64,000 bases of DNA from Mycobacterium sp. 1164966.3 (lineage in GTDB: Bacteria > Actinomycetota > Actinomycetes > Mycobacteriales > Mycobacteriaceae), in the NCBI RefSeq assembly GCF_001665395.1, contig NZ_LZSG01000047.1:1-64000 (forward strand), given 5' to 3'. Made by a program: the position numbers and the translations under genes. Each line of letters begins with the position of its first letter. Within the stretch, counting starts at the first letter, position 1. The notes under the pieces are model-generated. The model saw only the letters and a program-made list of their open reading frames with translations. It searched no databases and was not told where the DNA came from. Shown here in pieces: positions 9,063 through 18,000 of this stretch.

Positions 9063-9122
9063 TGCCCGGCGAGCTGGGGGCACTCCCCTACCTTCGGTGT
9101 GGGCCCACCCGCTTGCGGGGGA

Positions 9123-9166
9123 ACGCAAAATCCCCTGAAACGGCGACGTTTTGGGGGATTTTGCGT
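9123..9166. terminator. bidirectional hairpin between mbtG and mbtD
   Basis: Two 20-base arms (9123-9142 and 9147-9166) around a GCGA loop pair at 18 of 20 positions; the outer 13 bases ACGCAAAATCCCC pair perfectly. It lies between the convergent ends of mbtG and mbtD, as expected for a shared terminator. The core resembles palindromes at 32291-32350 and 51235-51292. Confidence 0.7.
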
Positions 9167-9189
9167 CTCCTCGTCCACAATTGGTCGGA

Positions 9190-12100
9190 CTAACCGCCGA
9201 GCTTGGCCAGGACGTCTGCAATCGTCGCCCCGCTCAAGAGATCCGACACCTCGAGATCGTGGCCGAACTCGGCCTTGACGCGCCGGCGCAGTTCGAGAGC
9301 CTGCAGTGAGTCCAACCCGATCGCGACCATCGGCATTGTGGTGTCGATGTTTTCGGCACGTTCCTCGCCGATGGCCGTCGCAAGCAGTCCGAGCAGCCGG
9401 CCCGAGATATCAGAACTGGGGACGGGCGCTTTGGCTTCGCCGGATCGCGATTCCGGCTGCGTCAGCTGGGATATCAACGGCCCGTATCCGTAGGCCTCCA
9501 ACACTGGGCGGGCGCGATCGAAGTCGAACGCGAGGATGATGGCATTCTCGTGAAACCGTTTGGTGCCCAACGCGAGAGCGTCACCGGGCTTCATCGGAAT
9601 GACACCGATTGCATCCAATTGCGCCGTGCTTATCGCATCCAGATCGAAGTGGACTGTCCACTGACCCCACTGCACAGAAACGCAATCCAGTCCCTCCGCG
9701 CGGAGGCGGTGTGCCATGGCATCGAGCATTCGATTGACCGCGGCGTAGACGACCTGGCCGCGACCGCCGATCGTCGCCCTCGCCGAGGAGCAGAGCACGA
9801 CCCGACAATCGTCGGTTCGGGGATACGTCTCGAGCACCCGCGCGATGCCGACGACTTTGGCCCTCAACGCCCGGTCCACCTTCTCGGCGGTGATCTCGCT
9901 GAGCTCGACGGCCGAATAGTCCACCGCGGCATGAATTATCAGATCCGCCGGGGCGCCGCGGTATCCGGCTGCCAATTGCGCCACCGCCGCTCGGTCGCTC
10001 ACGTCGCATCGAGCGACGGTGATTTCCGTGCGCGTGCCAGAACGGATTTCGCGCAGTCGATCAACGACGCCGGCTGCGCTCTCACCCGACCTGCTCACCA
10101 AGGTGATTCGGCGCGCGCCGCGGCGGGCGAAGTGGTCGCAGAATTCCAGCCCGAGGTTGCCGGTACCGCCGATGATCAGCGCATGTTCGGGTGCGGCGCC
10201 GTCGGGCACCGCGTCGCCTGCCACGATCCGCTTCGCGTAGAGACCGCCGTTGCGCAGCGCCAGCTCGGGTTCCTTCCCGGTGTGCAGCGCAGCGACGATC
10301 GCTTGGGCCGCCTCCGCTTTCGAAGCTTCCGCCGGTAGATCGAGGTGTTTGAATCCCTTGCCCGGATGGTCCGCGCCGATGCTACGGAAGCCGGCGCTCG
10401 CCGCCGCGTGGACCGGATCCGGTGGTCCATCTTCGGATACGACTGTCTCGCCGCCGATCGTCACCAGCCAGTAGTCGGTGATCGCCTCGTTGACTCCCGG
10501 CCACCACGTGCGATCGGCGAAGAACGTCGTAACCTCGGCCGCAGCCGCATAGTCGTCCAGCCTGGGCGACTGGGGAAGGAGTATGACCACGGCATTGAGA
10601 TCGGCGCTGTCGGCGTCGATCATGCGGGCCGTGGCGCCGATGTCTTCGGCGGCGCGTTGCAGCGCATGGGCCAGTTCCGCGTGGGATTTGGTGTGATCGA
10701 CGATGCCGATGGCCTGGGGCGCTACCAGTGAGCGTTGCGATAGCCGCACCCACTTCTCGGCCAAAAGTCGTGCCGATACGCGTTCGGGCTTCGGCGCGGA
10801 AGTGACGGTCCCAGCCTGGACAGGTATGGGGCGGTACAACTGCCACAGCCGTACCTCGCGCATGCGCGTATTGGGAAAATCAGTCAACGGCAACGGGATT
10901 GGGCCGCCCGGGTCCGTACCCAGACACTCCCACCGATAGTTCAGGTCGTGCACGGCAAGCTGCGCAAGACTGCGGGTGAACTCGCGCAAATCGGTGGCCG
11001 TTCGCTGTGAGGTGCCGACAACCCGGGTGGCGCGCTCGCCTTCGTCATGCAGGACGGCGAGATTTTCTTCAACTGCCAGCAGCAGCGTGGGATGCTCGGC
11101 CAGTTCGACATAGGTGTCGATGCCGAGGGACGTCGCGGCAGCGATCGCCTTGTCGAACCGAACGGTGTTGCGCAGGTTCAGAAACCAGTATTGCTCGAGC
11201 GACAAGTCGCGCGTGATGGGAGCGCCGAGGGTGGCGCCCAGGCACTCGATATCGGAGTCGAGGAACTTCTGATTCTGCAGTTCGCGCTGCGTGGCCGCGC
11301 GGACCTTCTGGGCGAGCGAGTTGATCAAGCTGGTATGCGCGGGATAGTGGACACGGATGACCCGCGCGAAGGTGCCGCGGTCGGTTAGCGTGTCGACGAT
11401 GTCCTGCACCGCTTCCCGATCACCCGAAATCCCCACCAGGTTGGGTGAATTGATCACCGACAGCTGTGCCCAGCCTGAGCAACGCGCCAGCAGGTCCTCG
11501 CACGCGTCGCGGTTGGCGGCGACGACCGCCATTGCGTAGTCACCCGATTCGAACTCGTCGGCGGCACGCGCGCGTATCCCGACGATGCTGGCGGCGTCGT
11601 CCAGGGCGATCATGCCCGACACGTAGGCTGCGGCGATCTCGCCCTGGCTGTGCCCGATGGTGGCCTCCGGCGTGACCCCGAATGATCGCCACATCGCGGC
11701 CAGCCCGGCCATCTGGGTGAACAGCGCCGGCTGCACGGTACGCGCGTTGTCTTGGGCCGAAACATGTTCGTCGAGAAGGTATTCCAGCGGGGACTCGTCG
11801 CACCGGTTCGCGAAGGCCTCGGCGCAGCGATCTACTTCGGTCCGGAACGCCGGGATCGAATCGTAGAAGAGCCGGCCCATCCCAGGACGCTGGGCGCCCT
11901 GCCCGGGGAAGACGTAGGCAAGCCGGCGGCCCACCGCGGCCCCGTCTGTGCGCACCACCGCGGGATGTTCGCGGCCATCGAGCACCGCGCGCAGGGCGCC
12001 GAGCATTTCGTCGCGGTCGGTCACCATGGCCAGCGCCCGATGCCGGCGGGCGATGCGCGTCCGGAACAGCATGTCGGCGATCGCCTGCGGTGCCACCGCG

Positions 12101-12219
12101 GGATGGTCTGTTGCGTACGAGAGCAGGTCCGCCACCTCAGCTTGGAGCAGATCGGTGCTATCCGCGGACAGCAGAACGGGAATGCTCCCGTCCGGCAGCC
12201 GGTAGGTGAGGTGCTTCAC
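9190..12219 (-). CDS. mbtD: polyketide synthase MbtD (AT-KR-ACP)
   Basis: A 1009-residue modular PKS that, with the ketosynthase MbtC, adds the beta-hydroxybutyrate-type unit to the mycobactin chain. It has an acyltransferase domain (VFPGQGAQRPGMG near residue 103, GHSQGE with Ser191), a ketoreductase (nucleotide loop GGTGNLG and catalytic Tyr825 in VVYAAVNRML), and a C-terminal acyl carrier domain (GLDSLQAL, Ser971 as the phosphopantetheine site). I choose the GTG at 12219 (MKHLTYRLPDGSIPV) because it aligns with the LPDGxxxVLLSA start of M. tuberculosis MbtD and has GGAGGGTGA upstream. It starts 4 bases after the mbtC stop and ends the mbtK-to-mbtD unit. Confidence 0.92.
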   Translation of the reverse strand: MKHLTYRLPDGSIPVLLSADSTDLLQAEVADLLSYATDHPAVAPQAIADMLFRTRIARRHRALAMVTDRDEMLGALRAVLDGREHPAVVRTDGAAVGRRLAYVFPGQGAQRPGMGRLFYDSIPAFRTEVDRCAEAFANRCDESPLEYLLDEHVSAQDNARTVQPALFTQMAGLAAMWRSFGVTPEATIGHSQGEIAAAYVSGMIALDDAASIVGIRARAADEFESGDYAMAVVAANRDACEDLLARCSGWAQLSVINSPNLVGISGDREAVQDIVDTLTDRGTFARVIRVHYPAHTSLINSLAQKVRAATQRELQNQKFLDSDIECLGATLGAPITRDLSLEQYWFLNLRNTVRFDKAIAAATSLGIDTYVELAEHPTLLLAVEENLAVLHDEGERATRVVGTSQRTATDLREFTRSLAQLAVHDLNYRWECLGTDPGGPIPLPLTDFPNTRMREVRLWQLYRPIPVQAGTVTSAPKPERVSARLLAEKWVRLSQRSLVAPQAIGIVDHTKSHAELAHALQRAAEDIGATARMIDADSADLNAVVILLPQSPRLDDYAAAAEVTTFFADRTWWPGVNEAITDYWLVTIGGETVVSEDGPPDPVHAAASAGFRSIGADHPGKGFKHLDLPAEASKAEAAQAIVAALHTGKEPELALRNGGLYAKRIVAGDAVPDGAAPEHALIIGGTGNLGLEFCDHFARRGARRITLVSRSGESAAGVVDRLREIRSGTRTEITVARCDVSDRAAVAQLAAGYRGAPADLIIHAAVDYSAVELSEITAEKVDRALRAKVVGIARVLETYPRTDDCRVVLCSSARATIGGRGQVVYAAVNRMLDAMAHRLRAEGLDCVSVQWGQWTVHFDLDAISTAQLDAIGVIPMKPGDALALGTKRFHENAIILAFDFDRARPVLEAYGYGPLISQLTQPESRSGEAKAPVPSSDISGRLLGLLATAIGEERAENIDTTMPMVAIGLDSLQALELRRRVKAEFGHDLEVSDLLSGATIADVLAKLGG

Positions 12220-12223
12220 CTGC

Positions 12224-13549
12224 TCACCCTCCGCCGCTCGCGGGCATGGCAATGATCGCGTGGGCATTGGAGCCCCCCGCGCCGAACGACGACGCAGCGC
12301 CGTAGCGGATGCCGTCTTTCGGCTCCCAAGCGTGCAGTTTCGTGGCGAGGCGCAGGCCCGTCACATCCCAGTCGACGGTCTTGGTTGGATTGTCGGAGAA
12401 CAAGGTTGGCGGAATCTGTCCGTGCTGCCCCGCAAGGAGCAGCTTGATCAGCCCGAGGATGCCGGACGCGGCTTGCGCGTGGCCGACATTCGACTTGATA
12501 GAACCCAGCAGTGCCTGGGATCCCGCCGAGCCGTAGGTGTTAAGCAGGGCCTTCAACTCCTGGGGGTCGCCTGCCGGGGTGGCGGTGCCATGTCCTTCGA
12601 CCATGCCGACGTCGGCCGCGTCGATTCCCGACGCATCGATGGTCTTGCGCACCAACTGCTCCTGCGCGCGGCCCCGGGGCACCAGGATCGGCTTGCCCTT
12701 GCCGTTGTGGTTGGTGCGGATGGCCAGAATGCGGCCGTAGATCCGGTGCCCCAATCGTCTTGCTCGGGATTCACGTTCCACGACAACCATTCCCGCGCCT
12801 TCACCCCAGACGGTGCCGCTGGCGTCGTCGGAATAGGCGCGGCAATGCCCGTCCGCGGATACGGCATTGAGTCGGGAGAACTCGTAGAACGCTGTCGGTT
12901 CTCCCAGAACGCATGCGGCTCCGGCAACCGCCCAATCGCACTCGTCCAGTTGAATCGCGTTGGCTGCCAATTGCACTGCCGTCAACGACGATGCGCACGC
13001 CGAATCTACGGTCATCGACGGGCCGACCAGACCAAGGCAATGCGAGATCCGGCCTGCGCCTCCCAGCTGTCCCATGCCGACGGTACGAAATCCCGTGTAG
13101 TCGTCAGCCACGGCGGTGCGCGAGCCGTATTCGGTCATCGACATTCCGACGAAACAGCCGCCGTCGGAACCGTCGAGCCTGCCGGGATTGATTCCGGCGT
13201 TCTCCAGCGCCTTCCACGCCACCCGCATCGCGACCCGTTGTTGGGGGTGCATGACCATTGCCTCGTGATCGGTGAGGCCGAAGAAGGATGGATCGAATGT
13301 CGCTGCGCCATCGAGAAATCCGCCGGAATCGCAGACCTGCCGCCACCCTTCCGCAACCCGCGATGCCGACAGCAGATCGTCGACCGTCCAGCCCCGATCC
13401 CGGGGGAACGGGCCGAGCAGCTCGCGCGCTTCGGCGAGGGCCGACCACAGCGCGCCCGGGCTGTCTATCCCGCCCGGCGCCTCGACCGCCATTCCGGAGA
13501 TGACGATCGAATCGCTGGCCGCCGTGACGGCAGCACCCTGGTTGCTCAA
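12224..13549 (-). CDS. mbtC: beta-ketoacyl synthase MbtC
   Basis: A 441-residue free-standing ketosynthase that condenses the polyketide unit in mycobactin assembly together with MbtD. The catalytic triad is visible: Cys in DSACASSL, His in EGHGTATPAGDPQE and His in KSNVGHAQAASG. The start is a TTG at 13549 overlapping the upstream thioesterase stop (TTGA), giving MSNQGAAVTAASDSIVISG; this length fits M. tuberculosis MbtC (444). A longer open frame to 13672 lies wholly inside the thioesterase gene and is rejected. Tight coupling on both sides supports one operon, though here it is mbtK-thioesterase-mbtC-mbtD rather than mbtB-C-D-E-F. Confidence 0.92.
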   Translation of the reverse strand: MSNQGAAVTAASDSIVISGMAVEAPGGIDSPGALWSALAEARELLGPFPRDRGWTVDDLLSASRVAEGWRQVCDSGGFLDGAATFDPSFFGLTDHEAMVMHPQQRVAMRVAWKALENAGINPGRLDGSDGGCFVGMSMTEYGSRTAVADDYTGFRTVGMGQLGGAGRISHCLGLVGPSMTVDSACASSLTAVQLAANAIQLDECDWAVAGAACVLGEPTAFYEFSRLNAVSADGHCRAYSDDASGTVWGEGAGMVVVERESRARRLGHRIYGRILAIRTNHNGKGKPILVPRGRAQEQLVRKTIDASGIDAADVGMVEGHGTATPAGDPQELKALLNTYGSAGSQALLGSIKSNVGHAQAASGILGLIKLLLAGQHGQIPPTLFSDNPTKTVDWDVTGLRLATKLHAWEPKDGIRYGAASSFGAGGSNAHAIIAMPASGGG

Positions 13550-14304
13550 GTCGTCTGCTCGCAGTGGGCGTTCGCGACCAACAGCTTGGCGACGGCGTCG
13601 ATGTGTGACTGCAGGTAGAAGTGGCCGCCGTCGAACATCGTGACTTCGACGGTGTCGGTGTGTTTGCCCCATCCGTACAGATCGCCCAGCGTGATATAGG
13701 GGTCCTGGTCACCGCCCATCGCGTGGATCGCGGCCGCGACCTTGACGTCGTCGGCGCAGGAATATGCGTCGAAGGCCTGGTAATCCGCTTTGATCACGGG
13801 AAGCGCCAACCTCATCAGGGCCCGGTTCGCGATCACATCCGAGTCGGTGCCCTCGAGCGCCGCGAGATGGTTGAGGATGTCCTCGTCGTCTGTGGGATGT
13901 GGCGGTTTGCCGGCGACGTTGCTCGGTGCCACCGCCGCGGAGACGTTGAGCCGTCGCACATCGATGCCCGTGTCTTCGGCGAGCCGGACGAACTCGAACG
14001 CGACCAACGCACCCATGCTGTGACCGAATGTGACGATCGGCAGGCCGCGATTGTGATTCGACGTCGAGAAGTCGCCGAACGCTCCGGCGGCGATCTCAGG
14101 AAGCGAGAGCAGCGAGGCTTCGGCTGCCCGGTCCTGGCGACCCGGGTACTGGAAAACGATGACGTTGAACTTCGTGCTGAGCAGCTTGGAGAATTCCCGG
14201 TAAGCCGATGCGCCCGCACCAGCATGCGGGAAAACCAGCAGTGGCAGGCTGCCGGCCGAATCCGGTGGGTGGAACTGCCTGATCCAGCCCAGTGTGCGCG
14301 GCAT
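13546..14304 (-). CDS. stand-alone type II thioesterase of the mycobactin locus
   Basis: A 252-residue alpha/beta-hydrolase thioesterase of the GrsT/TesA type, which usually clears mis-primed carrier domains of NRPS/PKS lines. Motifs are the oxyanion-side FPHAGAGASAYRE, the nucleophile elbow GHSMGA, Asp in GGDQDPY and His in GGHFYLQ. The ATG at 14304 has an AGAGGTAG ribosome site. It lies 30 bases after the mbtK-like gene and overlaps mbtC by 4 bases. In M. tuberculosis a thioesterase domain is fused to the end of MbtB; here MbtB lacks it, so this enzyme may replace that domain or edit the line. Confidence 0.85.
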   Translation of the reverse strand: MPRTLGWIRQFHPPDSAGSLPLLVFPHAGAGASAYREFSKLLSTKFNVIVFQYPGRQDRAAEASLLSLPEIAAGAFGDFSTSNHNRGLPIVTFGHSMGALVAFEFVRLAEDTGIDVRRLNVSAAVAPSNVAGKPPHPTDDEDILNHLAALEGTDSDVIANRALMRLALPVIKADYQAFDAYSCADDVKVAAAIHAMGGDQDPYITLGDLYGWGKHTDTVEVTMFDGGHFYLQSHIDAVAKLLVANAHCEQTT

Positions 14305-14334
14305 GGCTGCTACCTCTCTACGTTCGGGCGCGGG

Positions 14335-14901
14335 CTATCGCGTCTGCTCGCGCTCGAGGATCATGAGCGCGGCACGCTTGTTGGGCAGATCCAAATCCGC
14401 GGCGCGCCGCCACCCGAGACCCTCGAGGATTCGAATCACCCGCGTGTTTTCGACGTCGGGCTCGGCGACCACCCGCGTGCGCGGATGTCGACTCAGCAGC
14501 CGGGTCGAGACCGCACGAATCAGATCGGCGGCCAGCCTCCGTCCGCGGCATTCGGCGGGTCCCAGCAACATATGCAGGCCCACGTCGTGCTCGCGCGCGT
14601 CGTAGTGCTGGGCCAGCGGGTCCAGATCGGCCCAGTAGACCTCCCAGTAGCTCATCGGGACGCCGTCAAGAAAGCCCAGGTACGGCGTGGAATGCAGACT
14701 GGTGTCCTGTCGGTGCAGGTAGGACGCTATTTCCTGCAGAGGCCACGGCATCTTCCAAAACCGCGCCACCTCCGGGTCGTTCATCCACGAGTGCACGAGT
14801 TGCAGGTCCTGGTCCGGGTCGGCCCGGCGTAGCGAGAAATTCGCTGCGAAAACTTCATGGTCCAGTGCGGCGGCGTAGCGCCGCGAGGCCGGCGTGCTCA
14901 C
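14335..14901 (-). CDS. mbtK: lysine N-acyltransferase, MbtK-like (GNAT, IucB family)
   Basis: A 188-residue GNAT-fold protein. MbtK (Rv1347c in M. tuberculosis, about 210 residues) transfers a fatty acyl chain to the epsilon-nitrogen of the mycobactin lysine. Evidence is the HSWMNDPEVARFW segment, the GVPMSYWEVYWADLDPLAQHY motif and GLHMLLGPAECRGRRLA, which combine the siderophore acyltransferase signature with the acyl-CoA loop. The start is a GTG at 14901 with a GGGAGG site upstream. In M. tuberculosis mbtK lies in a separate cluster far from mbtA-J; here it heads the leftward operon directly behind an iron box, facing mbtE. Confidence 0.85.
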   Translation of the reverse strand: MSTPASRRYAAALDHEVFAANFSLRRADPDQDLQLVHSWMNDPEVARFWKMPWPLQEIASYLHRQDTSLHSTPYLGFLDGVPMSYWEVYWADLDPLAQHYDAREHDVGLHMLLGPAECRGRRLAADLIRAVSTRLLSRHPRTRVVAEPDVENTRVIRILEGLGWRRAADLDLPNKRAALMILEREQTR

Positions 14902-14960
14902 CGATTACCTCCCGTGCCTCCGGTACCTCCTAGCCGCGACGGCCGCAAGACCTATGCAAC

Positions 14961-14979
14961 TTAGCGAAGGCTAACATAA
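14961..14979. promoter_or_regulatory. IdeR iron box between mbtK and mbtE
   Basis: TTAGCGAAGGCTAACATAA matches 15 of 19 positions of the IdeR consensus, with the central AGGCTAAC intact. It lies 59 bases before the mbtK GTG and 91 before the mbtE ATG. It should couple the leftward mbtK-mbtD operon and the rightward mbtE-mbtF-mbtB operon to iron status. Confidence 0.85.
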
Positions 14980-15069
14980 GCTGCTGAACTTGTAATCGGT
15001 CGCGGCGACAGCGGACCGAAACACGGGCCAGGCCCTGGCCGGGGTGCAGAGTTGAAGGGTTTCGCGGTG

Positions 15070-18000
15070 ATGGCAGACGACGCCAAGACGTTGCAGGAAC
15101 GTCGCCGCGAGCTGTTGCGCAGACGCGTCGCCGAAAGCGGTTTGGCCGCCGGGGGGCGGATCGCCCAACCGCGCGTGTGCGCCGGTGAGCGTTACCCGCT
15201 GTCGGCCGGTCAGCGCCGGATGTGGTTCCTGCAGACGATGGACCCGACCGACTCCACCTTGAACATCTGTGTCGCCTACCAACTGAAGGGTGCTCTCGAC
15301 GAGGCCCGTCTGCACGCGGCTTTCCAAACAGTCGCCGGGCGTCATGCCATATTGCGCACCAGCTACGGGGTGGACTCCGAAGGCGAGCCGTACCAGGTGT
15401 TCTCCGACGACGTCGAGATCACTTGGCAAGCAAGGGATCTGACTGATCTGCCCGACCCTGACCGTGATCAGCGGATCGAGGCCCTGGCGCGGGACGAGTT
15501 CGGCCGACCCTTCGATCTGATCGACGACTCCCCGTTGCGACTCACCCTAATCCGCGCGGATGCAGAGGAATTCGTGCTGCTGCTGGTCGTGCACCACATA
15601 AGTTGGGACGACGACTCGTGGGCCGTTCTCGCCCAGGACCTGAGCGCCGCCTACAACGGCCGGCAACCCGGGCGCCCGGACGACCAAGTACCGCAGTACG
15701 TCGCGGCGGAGGTGCTCGATGCGCCTGCCGAACCCACGATCGCCGATGTCGGCTACTGGGCCGACATCTTGCGTCCGCTACCCGAACCGCTGCAGCTTCC
15801 CGGTGTGGCTCCCGCGCATCCGTCGAGGCAGGCGCACCGTCGCAGCACGGCGTTGCCCGCCGAGTTGTTCGGCCGGGTCGAAGACTTCGCCCGCGCGCAT
15901 TCCGCGTCGCCGTTCATGGTGCTGCTGGCGGCGTACGCGGTGCTGGTGCGTCGGTACACGGGAGCACCGGATTTCCTCATCTCGGTACCGGTGACCGATC
16001 GCAGGGCCGCGGCCGAGGGCGCCATCGGGTATTTCGGCAACACGCTGCTGTTGCGGATGGCGACGCGCTCCACCGACACCTTCACTTTTCTGGTCGGCGC
16101 GGTGCGTGAAACGTGCCTTGGTGGCTTCGCCCATCAGGCGGTCGGCATCGATCGGGTTGTGCGGGAGGCCAATCCGGAACGGATGGGCCATGACGGCATG
16201 GACCAGCTTGTCCGACTTGGCTTTTCCATGCGCAAAGGCGCCACCGGATTTACCCTCGACGGCGTTACTGTGCGCCAACTCGAACTGGGCGCGGTGACCG
16301 CCCATGTACCGCTTGCCCTTTCCGTCGTGCTCGACACGCAAGTGCTCATCGAGTTCGAGTATCAAACCGACGTGCTGAACTCCGCGCTCGTCGAGCAGAT
16401 GCTTACTCACTACGTGCAGCTGCTGGACAACGCGCTGGCTCAGCCGCAGCGCCGTCTCACCAGTCTGGACATGCTGGGCAGCGGCGAACGCGAAACGGTG
16501 CTTGCGCAGTCACATGGCGAACTCGTCGACATTCCCGCCACCACGATCGTCGCGCTCCTCGAAGATGCGGCGATCGCGGCCCCCGACGCGACGGCGCTGG
16601 TTTCCGGCGAGGCCGAGCTAACGTACGCCGAGTTGCATCGCCGCTCGAATCGCTTGGCGCGCTGGCTGATCGGCCAGGGCTTCGGTACCGAGGACATTGT
16701 CGGCCTGCGCATGACCACCTCGTTCGACTTCATCGTCGCGATGCTCGCGGTGCTGAAATCCGGCGCGGCGTATCTGCCGATCGATCCGGCCTACCCGGCC
16801 GACCGCATCGACTACCTCATGACGGATGCCCGCCCAACGACAGTGATCGGACCGCAGGAGTTCAGCACCGCGCACACGGCCGCCGCGCAGTTGTCGGACG
16901 CACCGGTCACAGACGACGACCGTGTTCGTCCATTACGTCCCGAAAATCTGGCCTACGTCATCTACACGTCCGGCTCCACCGGTAAACCCAAAGGCGTGGC
17001 CGTCTCGCATCGCGCGATTGCCGAACACATCGAGTGCTTCGTCGCCGAGTGGAGCATGACCGCCGAAGACCGGTTGCTGCAGTCCTCGTCGGTCAGCTTC
17101 GACGCGTCGCTCTCCGACATCCTCATCCCGTTGACGCTGGGCGCAACGCTCGTCGTGCCCAAACCGGATGCGTTCGGCGACATCGCCTATGTCGCCGGCC
17201 TGATCAGCCGACACGGTGTGACCGTGCTGCACATGGTGCCCTCCATGCTGAGCACCGTCCTGCTGATGCCTCAGGTCCTCGGCGTTGATGCCTGGCGCCA
17301 GCTGCGTCATGTGCCAGTGGGCGGCGAAGCGCTGGCGGGTGAGGTGGCCGAGAAATTCATCGGCTACTTCGACGCGCAGTTGCGCAATCACTACGGCCCG
17401 ACCGAGGCCGTAGTCTGCGCTACGCACATGGACGTCAAGGGATCAGACGTCAAGGGATCACACGGCGCGCGTGTGGTGCCGATCGGCGCGCCGAACCGCA
17501 ACGTCTACGCCTACGTGCTGGACGAGGAGTTGCAACCAGTGCCTGCCGAGGTGATCGGTGAGCTCTACCTCGGGGGTGTGCAGTTGGCGCGCGGGTATCT
17601 GGGCCGTCCGGGACTGACAGCGCAACGATTCGTCGCCGACCCGTTCAACCCGGGCATGCGTCTATATCGATCGGGAGATCTGGTGCGCCGCAACATTTCT
17701 GGCGACCTGGAATTCGTGGGCCGCGCCGACGAACAGGTCAAGGTTCGCGGCTTCCGCATCGAGCTGGGTGAGGTGGAGTCGGTGATCGCCGCACATCCTG
17801 CGGTGCGGCACTGCCTCGTCGTCACCGAAGAGAACGAAGCCGGACCCATGCTCGCCGCTTACCTGGTGCCGGTGACTGACCAACAATCCGGCTTCGCAAG
17901 TCCGGCAGATCTCGACCTGGATGCAATCCGCGCACACGCCGCGTCGGTACTACCCGAATACATGGTGCCCACCGCGTTCGCGGTGATCCCCGAGATCCCG

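Noticed and set aside
12206..13618. Open frame of 470 codons on the plus strand
   Set aside because: Mirror frame of mbtC, which has complete catalytic motifs; the plus-strand product has none.
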